Positions 31,643 to 41,780 of a stretch of DNA of 64,000 nucleotides are shown in pieces; the stretch's first letter is position 1, and each line of letters starts with the position of its first letter. The notes beneath the pieces are model-generated. The model saw only the letters and a program-made list of their open reading frames with translations, did no database searches and had not been told where the DNA came from. This DNA is from Musa acuminata AAA Group (lineage: Eukaryota > Streptophyta > Magnoliopsida > Zingiberales > Musaceae), in assembly GCF_036884655.1 (NCBI RefSeq), contig NC_088348.1, forward strand, positions 20,530,501 to 20,594,500, in the 5' to 3' direction. Position numbers and translations under genes: made by a program.

Positions 31643-33171
31643 TGTTAGAATCAAGAGCATTAAGAGAGGGGGGGGGGGGTGAATTAGTGCAACGGAAAAC
31701 TTTCGACGATTAAAACTGTGTTCGTACGTTGAAATCCGATTCTGACGTAAAAGTCGTTTCATGTAGATAATAACTTTGAAAGCTTACGGAAATGTATTTG
31801 AAGTAAAGTAAGGCAGGAAGTTTGCAGTTAAGATAGAAATCGAAATGCAAACTGAAATATGATGTTCGTACGATAAAACCGATTTCCAACATAAAACTGT
31901 TTTCGGAAACTTAACTTGAAAGTGAGTTCGTAAAAGATTGCAACAAAAGTAAAGAGGAAGTAAAGCACATATGGAGGTTTGCATTAAGGTAAGCAGCAAG
32001 AATAAATGCAAACTAGAGAGCACCGCAAATTTAAAGTGGTTCAGTCAATCTTGACCTACATCCACTTTTGGCTTCCTCCTCCGACAAGGTCACCGATGTC
32101 CACTAGAGGCCTTCCTTTAATAGGCGAAGGCCAACCACCCTTTTACAGATTCACTCCTTTTGACGGTCTTAGGAGACAACCCTTACAAAATATCTCTCCT
32201 CTCTTGAAAGATGAAAACTTGGAAGAAAAGAGGGAGGAGGACTTCTAGCCTTTTCAACACTTTTGAGCTCTAAAAATCACAGAGTAAGATTGGATTTTCG
32301 GTGCCCTTTCATGCAGGAAAGGGTGGGGTATATATAGGCCCCAAACTAGTTTGAATTTGGAGCTCAAAACTATCATCTCCCGGAATTCCAGGGTCTGGCG
32401 GTTGCACCGCCTGATTGGGGCAGTTTCATCGCTTGGTAGAGCTCGGAGACTGAGCCTTTGGGTGGTTGCACCACCGCCTAACAGGGGCGGTTGCACCTCC
32501 TGCCAGAGCTCGGAGACCGAGCTCAGGCGGTGCCACCGCCCAGCTAGAGCTCAGAGACCGAGCTTAGGCGGTTGCACCTCTATCAGAGGCGGTTGCGCCA
32601 CCTAGCTAGAGCTCGGAGACTGAGCCTTGGGCGGTGCCATCTCTGGCCAAGTAATCTGGGTTCGAATGGGCTGATCCATTCGGCCCAATTTGGGTCTGTC
32701 AAGGGCCCAATTGTCCCAAGATTAAGTTAATGGGATCACCTCCCATTTCTAATTTAATCATCGTGATAACTATGAATTTCTTAAGACATTTACTGCAACT
32801 TGCTCCGATGCGTCAATCGTTTCTTTCGGCAAGCTTCCAGCGAGCTTCTGTCGATCATCCGATGAACCCTCGGTGATGCTCCTGTGGACTTCCGGCAAAC
32901 TCCTAGACTTGCGATGATCCACTTGGCGAGTTCCGACGAGCTTCTTTTGGCAAGCTCCTGGACTTCTCAGATTTGTTCCCGCAGAACCTCCAGCGACCAT
33001 CTGAACTTCTATCGAGCTCTCGAATTCCCAACATGATCATAGTCTTTGACTCCGGCTCAACTCCTGCTGCATGTCTTACTTTCAGTGTAGTTAATCCTAT
33101 ACACTTATCTCAACATATGGATTAGATAACAAATGACAATTGACGTCATCATCAAAATCCGAGATTCAACA
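31643..33171 (-). repeat. Element C 5' LTR
   Basis: 1529 bp, homologous to 8402-9947 with many substitutions and indels, mainly in the GC-rich block (about 32395-32640). Confidence 0.92.
32339..32346 (-). promoter_or_regulatory. TATA box, element C 5' LTR
   Basis: TATATA on the minus strand beside the GC block, as in the 3' LTR. Confidence 0.55.
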
Positions 33172-33176
33172 GTCAA
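33172..33176. repeat. Target-site duplication of element C (right)
   Basis: GTCAA, exact match to 8397-8401. Confidence 0.9.
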
Positions 33177-33654
33177 TTATCATTTGTTATCTAATCCATA
33201 TGTTGAGATAAGTGTGCAGGATTAACTACGATGAAAGTAAGACATGTAGCTGGAGTTGTGTAGGAGTCACGTTAGGAGTTCGAGAGTTCGACGAAAGTCC
33301 GGATGGTCGTCGGAGGTTCTGTGGGAACAAATCCGAGAAGTCCAAGAGCTTGCCAAAAGAAGCTCGTCGGAACTCGCCAAGTGAATAATCGCAAGTCCAG
33401 GAGTTTGCCGAATATCCGCAGGAGCATCACCGAGGGTTCATCGGATGATCGACGGAAGTTCGCCGGAAGCTCGCCGGAAGAAGCCATTGATGCACTGAAG
33501 CAAGTTACAGTAAATGTCTTAAGAAATATTGTAGTTAGCATGATAATTAAGTTAGAAATGGGAGGTGATCCCATTAACTTAATCTTGGGGCAATTGGGCC
33601 CTTGATAGACCCAAATTAGGTCGATTGGATTAGCCCATTCGGACCCATATTTCT

Positions 33655-34010
33655 TGGCCAGCGGTGGTACCGCCTGGGTCGGTGGTGGCACCTCCTAGGG
33701 CTCAGTCTCCGAGCTAGGCTGGGCGGTGCAACCGCCCTTGACAGGCGGTGGAACCGCTTGAGCTCGGTCTCCGAGCTTTGCCAAGCGGTGCAACCGCCCC
33801 AGTTAGGCGGTGGCACCGCTTGGGCTCAGTCTCCGAGCGAGACTGGGCGGTGCAACCGCCACAGTCAGGCGGTGGCACTGCCTGGGCTCAGTATCCGAGC
33901 GAGACTAGGCAGTGCAACCGCCCTTGTCAGGTGGTGGCACCGCCTAGAGGCTCAGTCTCCGAGCTGCCAGGCGGTTGTACCGCCCCAGTCAGGAGGTGGT
34001 ATCACTAGGA
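33655..34010 (+). repeat. GC-rich palindromic minisatellite in element D LTR
   Basis: Units of about 62-64 bp, each with GGCTCAGTCTCCGAGCGAGAC, here given as two overlapping parts (GGCTCAGTCTCCGAGC and GTCTCCGAGCGAGAC), followed by GGCGGTGCAACCGCC and GGCGGTGGCACCGCC variants. Each GGCGGT-N3-ACCGCC is its own inverted repeat. Confidence 0.75.
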
Positions 34011-34067
34011 CCCCGGAAATCCGGGAGGTGACATTTTTGAGCTCCAAATTCAAACCAGTTTGGGGCC

Positions 34068-34075
34068 TATATAAA
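34068..34075 (+). promoter_or_regulatory. TATA box, element D 5' LTR
   Basis: TATATAAA just after the GC block. Confidence 0.55.
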
Positions 34076-34628
34076 CCCCAATCTTTCCTGCATGAAAGGG
34101 CAACAAAAGGCACCAAAAATCCAATCGTACTTTGTGATTTTTAGAGCTCAAAAGTGTTGTAAAGGTTAGAAGTTCTCCTCCCTCTTTTTTTCCAGTTTTG
34201 AGCTTTCAAGAGAGGAGAGAAATTCTGAAAGGGTTGTCTCCTAAGCCCATCAAAAAGAGTGAATATGTAAAAGAGTGGTTGGCCTTCACCTATTGAAGGA
34301 AGGCCTCTAGTGGACATCGGTAACCTCGTCGGAGGAGGAAGCCGAAAGTGGATGTAGGTCAAGATTGACCGAACCACTCTAAAATTGTGGTGCTCTCTGG
34401 TTTGCATTTATTCTTGCTGCTTACCTTACTGCAAACCTCCATATGTGCTTTACTTCCTCTTTACTTTTGCTGCACTCCTTTATGAACTCGCTTTCAAGTT
34501 ATGTTTCCGAAAACGATTTTACGTCGGAAACGATTTCATCGTACGAATGCAGTTTTAAACGTCGAAAGTTTACTGCTGCACTAATTCACCCCCCCCCCCC
34601 CCCTCTTAGTGCTCTTGATCCTAACAGT

Positions 34629-34640
34629 TGGTATCAGAGC
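34629..34640 (+). promoter_or_regulatory. Element D primer-binding site
   Basis: TGGTATCAGAGC two bases after the 5' LTR. Confidence 0.9.
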
Positions 34641-34676
34641 GGGGTTAACTCTCAAATAGATTAAAACCCAAGAGAG

Positions 34677-35588
34677 ATGGCATACGCTGGAAACCAAGTG
34701 GGCCACTCTATTACACATCTACCCATGTTCAGTGGGAAGGACTACATCTATTGGAAGACCCGAATGAGGATCTTCCTTATTTCAATGGTTTTTGAACTTT
34801 GAAATCTTGTTGAAAATGGATTTTCGAAGTATTCTCTTCTAATGATCGATTAGATTGAATTGGAGAAGAAGACTTTCGCTCTTAATGCAAAGGCTATGAA
34901 TGCCTTATTTTGTGCACTTGATAAAAATGAGTTCAATCATGTTTCGGTTTGTGAAACCGCGTTTGATATTTGGCATACACTTGAAGTGACTCACGAAGGC
35001 ACAAGTAGAGTGAAAGAGTCAAAAATCAATCTTTTGATATATTCTTTTGAACTTTTCTGAATGAAACCGAGCGAGACTATTGGCGACATGTACACCCATT
35101 TAACGGATGTCGTCAATGGTCTAAAAGGACTCAGCAAAAGTTTTTCAGATTTTGAGCTTGTAAATAAGATTCTAAGATCCCTTCCTGAGAGTTTGGACCC
35201 TAAAGTCATTGCTATTCAAGAGGGTAAAGATTTAAACAACTTCCCTCTTGAAGAACTAATCGGGTCATTAATGACCTATGAAATGACATGCAAGGCTCAT
35301 GAAGAGCAAGAAGACATCCTTCCAAAGAACACGAAGGATATGGCACTTAGAACTTTAGATGACCACTTGAGAGAAAACTCAAGTGATGAGGACTGTGATA
35401 ATGACTTAGCACTTCTAACAAGGAAATTCAAAAAATTCATTAAGAGAAACAAGTTTAAAAGTGACATAAAAAATAAACTTGAACCCAAAAATGACCAAGT
35501 TATTTGCTACGAGTGCAAAAAGTTAGGACACTACAAAAGTGATTGTCCCCAAGCCAAGAAGAGAACATCAAAGAAGAAGGCGCTCAAA
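34677..35588 (+). pseudogene. Element D gag, 5' part
   Basis: A forward copia gag closely related to that of C. The ATG at 34677 gives MAYAGNQVGHSITHLPMF, then DYIYWKTRMRIFLISMV. Stops lie near 34800 (TGA), near 34853 (TAG) and at 35058-35060 (TGA, directly followed by ATGAAACCG, as in C). The frame from 35061 is open and carries ETIGDMYTHLTDVVNGLK, LEELIGSLMTYEM and the knuckle CYECKKLGHYKSDCP near 35505-35550. Solo LTR E interrupts the gene at 35594; reading resumes at 37332 in phase. Confidence 0.9.
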
Positions 35589-35593
35589 GTAAT
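35589..35593. repeat. Target-site duplication of solo LTR E (left)
   Basis: GTAAT, repeated at 37327-37331. Confidence 0.92.
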
Positions 35594-37326
35594 TGTTAGG
35601 ATCGAGAGCACTAAGAGGGGGGGGTAAATTAGTGCGGCGGTAAACTTTCTGCGATTAAAACAAAACAGCGTTCGAATGATAAAAACGATTTCTGTGTAAA
35701 ATCCAATTCTAAGCAAGATGATATTAAAGTTAATCTAGGCAGTTTGCAGCTATGATGAAAACCAGAATATAGGCGTAAACTGAAATCCGACATTCGTACG
35801 AAGAAACTGATTTACGTCTAAATGCTGATTCGTAAATCACTTGATTAGGCAAGATGCAGTTTAAGCAAGAGTATGAAGGCAGTTTGTAGTTATGGTAAAG
35901 CTCAAAACAGAAACGCAATCTGGAATATGATGATCGTACGAAAAAGGCAGATTTACGTCTAAACGCTGATTCGGAAAGAAAAAGGCTGGAGACCCGATCG
36001 TAAAAGCGCAGAAGGCAGTAAGCTTCAGAGGAGGTTTGCAGTAAAGATAATATGCTCAAAGTAAATGCAAACCGAGATTTAGAGTGGTTCGGTCAATCTT
36101 GACCTACTCCACTTTTGGCTTCCTCCACCGACGAGGTCACCGACATCAACTAGAGGCCTTCCTTCAATAGGCGAAGGCCAACCACCCTTTTACAGTTTCA
36201 CTCCTTTTGATGGGCTTAGGAGACAACCCTTACAGAAATTTTCTCTCCCCTCTTTACAACTCAAAACTTGAAGAGCGGAGGGAGGAGAACTTTTGGCCTT
36301 TACAACAATTTTGAGCACTAAGAATCACAGAAAGATGTCAAGATTTCGAGTGTTAGTTACTTCCTTTCAGTTCTGAATGGGTGGGGTATTTATAGGCCCC
36401 AACCCAGTTCAAATTTGGAGCTCAAAACTGTCAATTCCCGGAATTCCGGGATCAGGCAGTTGCACCTCCTGACTGGGGCGGTTGCACCGCCTGGCAGAGC
36501 TCGAAGACTGAGCCTCTAGGTGGTGCCACCTCTGTCAGGGGTGGTTTCACCTCTCTGCTAGAGCTCGAAGACCGAGCTCAGGCGGTTGCACCTCCTGACT
36601 AGGGCGGTTGCACCGCTTGCCAGAGCTCGAAGACCGAGCTCAAGCGGTGCTACCTCTTGTCAGGAGAGGTTGCACTGCCCAGTCTCGCTTGGAGACTGAG
36701 CCCAGGCGGTTGCACCTCTTGGCTGGGGTGGTTGCACCGCCCAGTCTCCCTGGGAGACTTAGCCCAAGCGGTGCTACCTCCTGGCTTGGGCGGTTGCACC
36801 TCCCACAGTAATCAGGGTCCGAATGGGTAGATCCATTCGGCCCAAATTGGGTTTTTCAGGGGCCCAATTGCCCCAAGATTAAGCCAATGGGATCACCTCC
36901 CATTACCAACTTAATCATTGTGCTAACTACGATAAATCCTAAGACAATTTCTGCAGCTTGCTCCGGTGCGTCAATCACTTCTTTCGGCGAGTTTCCGGCG
37001 AACTTCCGTCGATCATCCGATGAACCCTCGGTGATTCTCCTGCGGACTTCCGGCAAACTCCTGGACTTGCGACGATCCACTTGGCGAGTTCTGAGAGCTT
37101 CTTTGGCAAGCTTATGGACTTCTCGGATTTGTTCCCGCAGAACCTCCGACGACTGTCCTAACTTCCGTCGAGCTCTCGAACTCCCAACGTGATCATTGTC
37201 ATAACTCCGGCGCAACTCCTGCTGCATGTCTTACTTTCATTGTAGTTAATCCTGCACACTTATCTCAACATATAGGTTAGACAACAAATGACAATTGACT
37301 TCATCATCAAAATCCGAGATTCAACA
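35594..37326 (-). mobile_element. Solo LTR E
   Basis: A 1733-bp minus-strand LTR of the C/D/J group (TGTTAGGATC to ATTCAACA on the plus strand), flanked by TSD GTAAT and with no internal sequence, as left by recombination between two LTRs. It has a GC-rich palindrome block (about 36450-36810) and TATAAATA on the minus strand at 36393-36386. Confidence 0.92.
36386..36393 (-). promoter_or_regulatory. TATA box, solo LTR E
   Basis: TATAAATA on the minus strand beside the GC-rich block. Confidence 0.5.
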
Positions 37327-37331
37327 GTAAT
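37327..37331. repeat. Target-site duplication of solo LTR E (right)
   Basis: GTAAT, exact match to 35589-35593. Confidence 0.92.
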
Positions 37332-38089
37332 GTGGGGTGACTCAAGCGCATCCGAAGAAGAAGAGTCCAACACCGAGTAAGTTGCTCATTACGCCTTAAT
37401 GGCCATCAGAGAAGAGGTAACAAATTTAATTGATGCAGATTTATCATTTGATGAATTATTAAATGCCTTCCATGACTTATTTGATGAATACAAAATAATT
37501 AGTAGAAAATATAAATTACTGAAAAATAAGCATGATAGTCTTGTTAACAATTTTGATAAATTAAAAACTGAATATCATGATAGTTTAGCTCAATGTGAAA
37601 AATGCCATGATCTAAAAACTCTCCAAAAGGAAAACTTGCTACTTAAGGATACCTTGAAGAAATTCGAGGTTGGTAGCAAGTCTTTGAACATGATCCATGC
37701 AAATAAGGGTCACGTTCCCAAAAGAAGTGGAATCGGATTTATGAGAAGTCCTCATCAAAATCCAACCACCTTCATAAAAGGCCCCATCTTATATGTTCGA
37801 CACCAAAGCAAATGCAACTTTTGTTGCAAACATGGACACAAAATGCATCAGTGTCCATTCAAGGAAATTAGTCCAAACAAATTAATTTAGGTTCCTAAAG
37901 GAACCATGATAAACTCTATGCAATATAATAAACAATGTAGATCAATTTTTGAGGCACCCAAAAGCAAATGGGTACCTAAAAATTATCCTATCTCGTATAG
38001 ACGTAAACCATCACAAGTTGGGAGTAAAAAATAATATCTTGCTCTTTGGATACTCGATATTCATGACCCTAGATCCAAAAAGAACACGC
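37332..38089 (+). pseudogene. Element D gag, 3' part, and first codons of protease
   Basis: Gag continues after solo LTR E with an acidic SSASEEEESN stretch, a TAA near 37380, then an open frame 37399-37890: NLIDADLSFDELLNAFHDLF, a coiled-coil-like KYKLLKNKHDSLVNNFDKLK region, and a second knuckle CNFCCKHGHKMHQCP near 37815-37860. A TAG follows SPNKLI (37888-37890). Homology to C runs through the APKSKWVPKNYP block into a remnant of the protease active-site region at about 38030-38085, then ends sharply. Confidence 0.88.
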
Positions 38090-38527
38090 GATGCTCCCTA
38101 GACTAAATAACAAAAAGAGGATTAGAAAATTAAAATTACAATAGCAATACAGATACAATCTTATTTGATCCCTCATAATTGGAAACCCATTATTCTCCCT
38201 TCACATATCCTCTGGATTTCTGAACCCATCAAATTGATTTGGTCGTTACTTTCGAATCCAACTATATCATGAACTTACGTCTTGTAAGCAAAGTTTGTTA
38301 TGAACTTGCAAAGCTTACCAACTTGGATAATCTATCCTAAACATGTGTATGATATTTGAAGTAAAGTATGCACGTCACAAGATCTATCTTGATCATGCAA
38401 AATTTCTCATGTTAAAATGAAAATTCTTACATAATTACGTAAGTAAAGTTGATTGCTCCACAAATGAAAACTCTTCTCAAGTCAAAAACATTCAAATCAG
38501 ACCACACAGCCGTCAAAACAAGTGCTC

Positions 38528-38605
38528 ACCGCCTGCAGGCGGTGGCACCGCCGGCTGTCATGGGTTGCAAGCGGTTGCACTGCCCAGCCAGCGATGCCAC
38601 CGCCT
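38528..38605 (+). repeat. GGCGGT/ACCGCC modules inside element D segment
   Basis: GGCGGTGGCACCGCC and variants (GCGGTTGCACTGCC), the same motif as in the LTRs, about 270-340 bp before the ORF start at 38869. Confidence 0.65.
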
Positions 38606-38868
38606 GCAACTTTGCCCCCTTTTAACCCGAGCTAGGGCCGGTGGTGGAACCGACCCCAACTCACTCCCCTCTCCTTCTAGCAGCTCCAACACTTCTCCAC
38701 CTCCATTTCTTCCCTTTAGCTGCCCAAATACTGCCAATTTCAAAGCAAAGATCAACAATCTCTCCTTCTCTTGAAGATATCACTTAATGTATTCTCTAAG
38801 AAGCCTTTAAATTCTATTTTTGAGTCATTTACTCTTGCTCATTACTATCTTCTTAAATAGCGATAGTT

Positions 38869-39979
38869 ATGGGCTCTAGAAGATCCTTTAGGGACAAAGG
38901 GAAGAGGAGATTAGAAGAAGACTTTGATCTTACCCTTTTCGATTCAAAATATCATGCTGAAAAATTTTCTTCCTTCGAATTTAGAAGTGTCAATAAGGGA
39001 AAACATGTAGATCTAGATAAACTAAGAGACTTAGAGACAATCCAATGGTTTGCAAACTTAGATCTACTCCCAATTTTACAAATTAGTGAACCCATCTATC
39101 CAAGACTTATTAGATTGTTTTACAACAATCTACAAGTAGATGAGGAAGAAAGAGTGTCTACCTATCTCTTAGAACAATACATCTTCATTACGGATAGATT
39201 CATTTGTGACATGATAGGCATTCCCATAAAAAATAGAGATCTTTATTTTATAGGATCGTGAGATAATAAAACAGTTGGGACAACATATGTTGAAGCCTTA
39301 GGAACATTTTTCGGTAATCCCAACTTAGTGATAGTTCCTAAAAGCTGTGAACATCTACTACCACTAAACATTAAGGTACTTCATCATATCCTAACTAGCA
39401 TCATTCTCCCTAAACAATACCATCATGATGAAGTAAGTCAAATGGAATTAGGAACCATGTATTGGATCATGAAAGGACATAACATCTGTTTTGGTTACCT
39501 TATCCAACAAAACATGATAGAACTATTTAAGAAAGACAAGATGTTTTTCATATGGTGGTATAATCACTAGAATACTTAAAGCCTACAATATTCCAATACC
39601 ACCCGACGAAGAAGTGATGAAAGTAGATAGGTTTAGCATAATAAATAAAAATCTACTTCATCGATTGAGATGTTTTTTTAGAAATGGTAATTGGGTTAGA
39701 ATGTCTAGAAGAACCGACCACCCTTAACCAGAACCAGAACCCGAAACACCAATCTTTAGGAGTACTCAATCTCCTCCGATCTGTCCCTTTGAGGAAACAC
39801 ATCCATTTGAGCAAGCTCCTACATCATCTATCGAAGACATTGGGATTCGGATGGACCGATTTAAACAAAGACAAGATCGGCTTGAACATCGACAAGATCA
39901 AATCCTATCTGAGCTGCAACAAAATCATTGACAATTTGACTCCTTGTTTCGGCATTTTAATTTTTCACCTCCTGAATAA
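38869..39979 (+). pseudogene. Degraded ORF resembling plant Transposase_32-type transposon protein
   Basis: A forward reading of about 370 codons with one TGA (39259-39261), a frameshift near 39550 and stops near 39727 and 39930. The N-terminus is basic (MGSRRSFRDKGKRRLEED). Then come YPRLIRLFYNNLQVDEEER, TDRFICDMIGIPIKN, VEALGTFFGNPNL, LPLNIKVLHHILTSIILP and LGTMYWIMKGHNICFGYLI. The C-terminal part (after the shift) has a Pro/Glu-rich stretch (PEPEPETP) and a coiled-coil-like FKQRQDRLEHRQDQILSEL. From memory this order (fold around 'FY.NL', 'I.GIPI', 'LL.I..HHIL', 'YWIMKG' and a charged coiled coil) resembles the 'putative plant transposon protein' family; its biochemical function is unknown. 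It is not copia gag or pol. Confidence 0.55.
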
Positions 39980-40355
39980 GCTTGTATATGTATATGTGAA
40001 CACAATCACCTCTTGTTGTAACAATTACGTTGTTGTAAACTCTTTATGTTACTCACTTTGATCACAATGCCTTGATGACTACTAATCTCTGATATGGTTA
40101 CTTGATGTATTAATTGGTGAGCATATGCAGGGTTACGTTGTTTAATCTCGTTACTCATTGTCAGATTTCACGTTGAAATTAAATGTTTCTATAATGCCTA
40201 CTTTGAAAACCTTGTGTCTTGGTTTCCATGATAAATATGATTTGAGAAAGTAATATAGCCATGTAATTGATGTGTCATTACCATGATGTTAATATGTCAT
40301 AATATTACCGTGATGTTGATGTATTGCCATGATGTTAATGTGTCATTGTATTGCC

Positions 40356-40463
40356 ATAGATACTAAGAATCAACTAACTGATATTTTTACAAAGCCACTA
40401 AGGGAAGAACAATTTGATTTCATTAGAAGAGAATTAGGAATTTTAATATGTCTGAATGCATGA
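40356..40463 (+). pseudogene. Element D RNase H tail
   Basis: The last 35 codons of copia RNase H in frame: DTKNQLTDIFTKPL and EEQFDFIRRELGIL, ending in TGA. It matches the end of C's RNase H (11172-11280) with few changes. All upstream pol is missing, so copia homology restarts exactly at the right border of the foreign segment. Confidence 0.88.
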
Positions 40464-41365
40464 ACTTGTTAAGATTATTTTTTAAATTTTTTAATGATCA
40501 AATCACTTAATTGCCATGATGATTTTTCATAATTACATGCCTTAATTACATGTTGGAAATTATGTGTTTTGGATACAAAAATTTCCATGATAATAAGCAT
40601 GTTTTATCATCATGATTGAATTTGAAAATCTATAGTAAAACCTCGTCCGAATGCATGAAAGTGTTAAATTTCATTTTCGGATCTTCTTGATCCTAACAAT
40701 CGGATTTTCTCGATACATTATCCTCTTCCGAACTTAATAAGCAAACATCATATCGAGTTTGATTCTCATCATTGATTTTTGACGTATGGAATCAACAAGC
40801 AAATACATCTCTCATACACTTATCATGTGAAAAATATTTTTTGAGAAATAGATTTGATGAAATGATTCATGCTTGTAAATTCCTTCTTATATAGATGATA
40901 GTGGTTTTACTTGTAAGGATTTGTTTCACATACATATCTTGATCCTTATAAAAATGAAGTATGATTTAATCTCTCATCGATTTTAACTTCATTCAAAGTA
41001 AACTCACAAATAGCTGGTATCACAAATAGCCTTCCTCCTTCATGCAAAAGGATAATAACAAATAAAAAGGAAGAAGTATTCAAAGCTATCTCTATGTCAT
41101 GTTTTCCTTGAGATGTTTGCATAATTGGTATCCTATCACTCACTATTGAAAAATGACATGAACCTAGTTATGGCATAATTACCGCACTTATGCTTAAAAT
41201 TTGCTTATATCATTCTCATTTTTGTTGATGACAAAGGGGGAGAAATATATGAATTGATGCTATGAGTGCCATATTTGAATGAGAAATATATGAATTGATG
41301 CTATGAGTGCCATACTTGCACTATGTTATTGCCATATTTGCACTATGTTATTACCATATCATGAT

Positions 41366-41409
41366 AAGATATCAAGAACTTGCATAGCAACTTTACTTGT
41401 TGATATCTT
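41366..41409 (+). repeat. GATATC hairpin 1 (element D)
   Basis: AAGATATCAA ... TTGATATCTT inverted repeat. Confidence 0.65.
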
Positions 41410-41458
41410 GCCATGTGATGCTACGATTGCTAAACACTTGAAACGTTTGTATTATGTT

Positions 41459-41502
41459 AAGATTTCAAGAACTTACATCGCAGTCTTACATGTTGATATC
41501 TT
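41459..41502 (+). repeat. GATATC hairpin 2 (element D)
   Basis: AAGATTTCAA ... TTGATATCTT, one mismatch in the stem. Confidence 0.6.
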
Positions 41503-41765
41503 ACCATATGATGAATTGCTACGATTGCTATCTCTCACATTTGAAATATAAAACTTGAGAATGGATGTCAAGTCTTGACATCATTTTCAGTAAGATACAT
41601 CGTGATAGGAATCATGATGGGAGTAATTGATAAGGTTAAGAGTTCTTAACTTATCAATAAGTCTATTGAATTCAAAGGCCTTGAATTCAAGAATAACTTA
41701 TCTCAAGTATGGCATATAGATAGGGGGAGTTAAGGTTAACTCCGTTATCAATTGATTGTCATCAT

Positions 41766-41779
41766 AAAAAAGGGGGAGA
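41766..41779 (+). promoter_or_regulatory. Element D polypurine tract
   Basis: AAAAAAGGGGGAGA one base before the 3' LTR. Confidence 0.85.
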
Positions 41780-41780
41780 T

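Larger units (their letters stand above)
8402..33171 (-). mobile_element. Element C: Ty1/copia retrotransposon with full but broken gene set
   Basis: A minus-strand element with 5' LTR 31643-33171, PBS 31629-31640, gag 31592-30010, protease, integrase, RT and RNase H in copia order down to 11172, 3' non-coding DNA, PPT and 3' LTR 8402-9947. TSD GTCAA on both sides. Gag with two zinc knuckles and the pol motifs recall the SIRE/Maximus type; this lineage call is tentative. Element B (12305-28079) lies inside its RT. Confidence 0.92.
33177..34626 (+). repeat. Element D 5' LTR, main part
   Basis: Continues from 8401 and ends in GATCCTAACA before the PBS. Together 1483 bp, close to the 1470-bp 3' LTR. 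It has a GC-rich 62-64-bp tandem repeat at about 33655-34010. Confidence 0.9.
38090..40355 (+). other. Foreign segment replacing most of pol in element D
   Basis: About 2.27 kb with no match to C's protease, integrase or RT. It contains a GGCGGT/ACCGCC-rich stretch (38528-38605), a pyrimidine-rich leader-like part (38640-38860), a degraded ORF (38869-39979) and a repetitive tail (40060-40350) with several ATTGCCATGATGTTAATG-like words. I found no clear TSD or LTR at its borders, so it may come from template switching and not from a nested insertion. Confidence 0.7.
40464..41765 (+). other. Element D 3' non-coding region
   Basis: 1.3 kb of AT-rich DNA homologous, in inverse orientation, to 9962-11171 of C. 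It carries two GATATC hairpins (41366-41409 and 41459-41502). No coding signal. Confidence 0.75.

Noticed and set aside
33303..33605. Protein-like frame with SLPNIRRSITEGSSDD, also seen at 36856, 50684, 56511 and 57998
   Set aside because: It is part of the D-type LTR middle in every copy. Frame lengths vary and there is no domain, so LTR homology explains the resemblance.
33655..34010. Regular repeats that could suggest a CRISPR array
   Set aside because: Repeats are imperfect, spacers are not unique, there are no cas genes, and the block is part of a plant LTR.
38869..39570. ORF as a possible host gene
   Set aside because: It is inside a retrotransposon between gag and RNase H tail, has stops and a frameshift, and resembles transposon-associated proteins.
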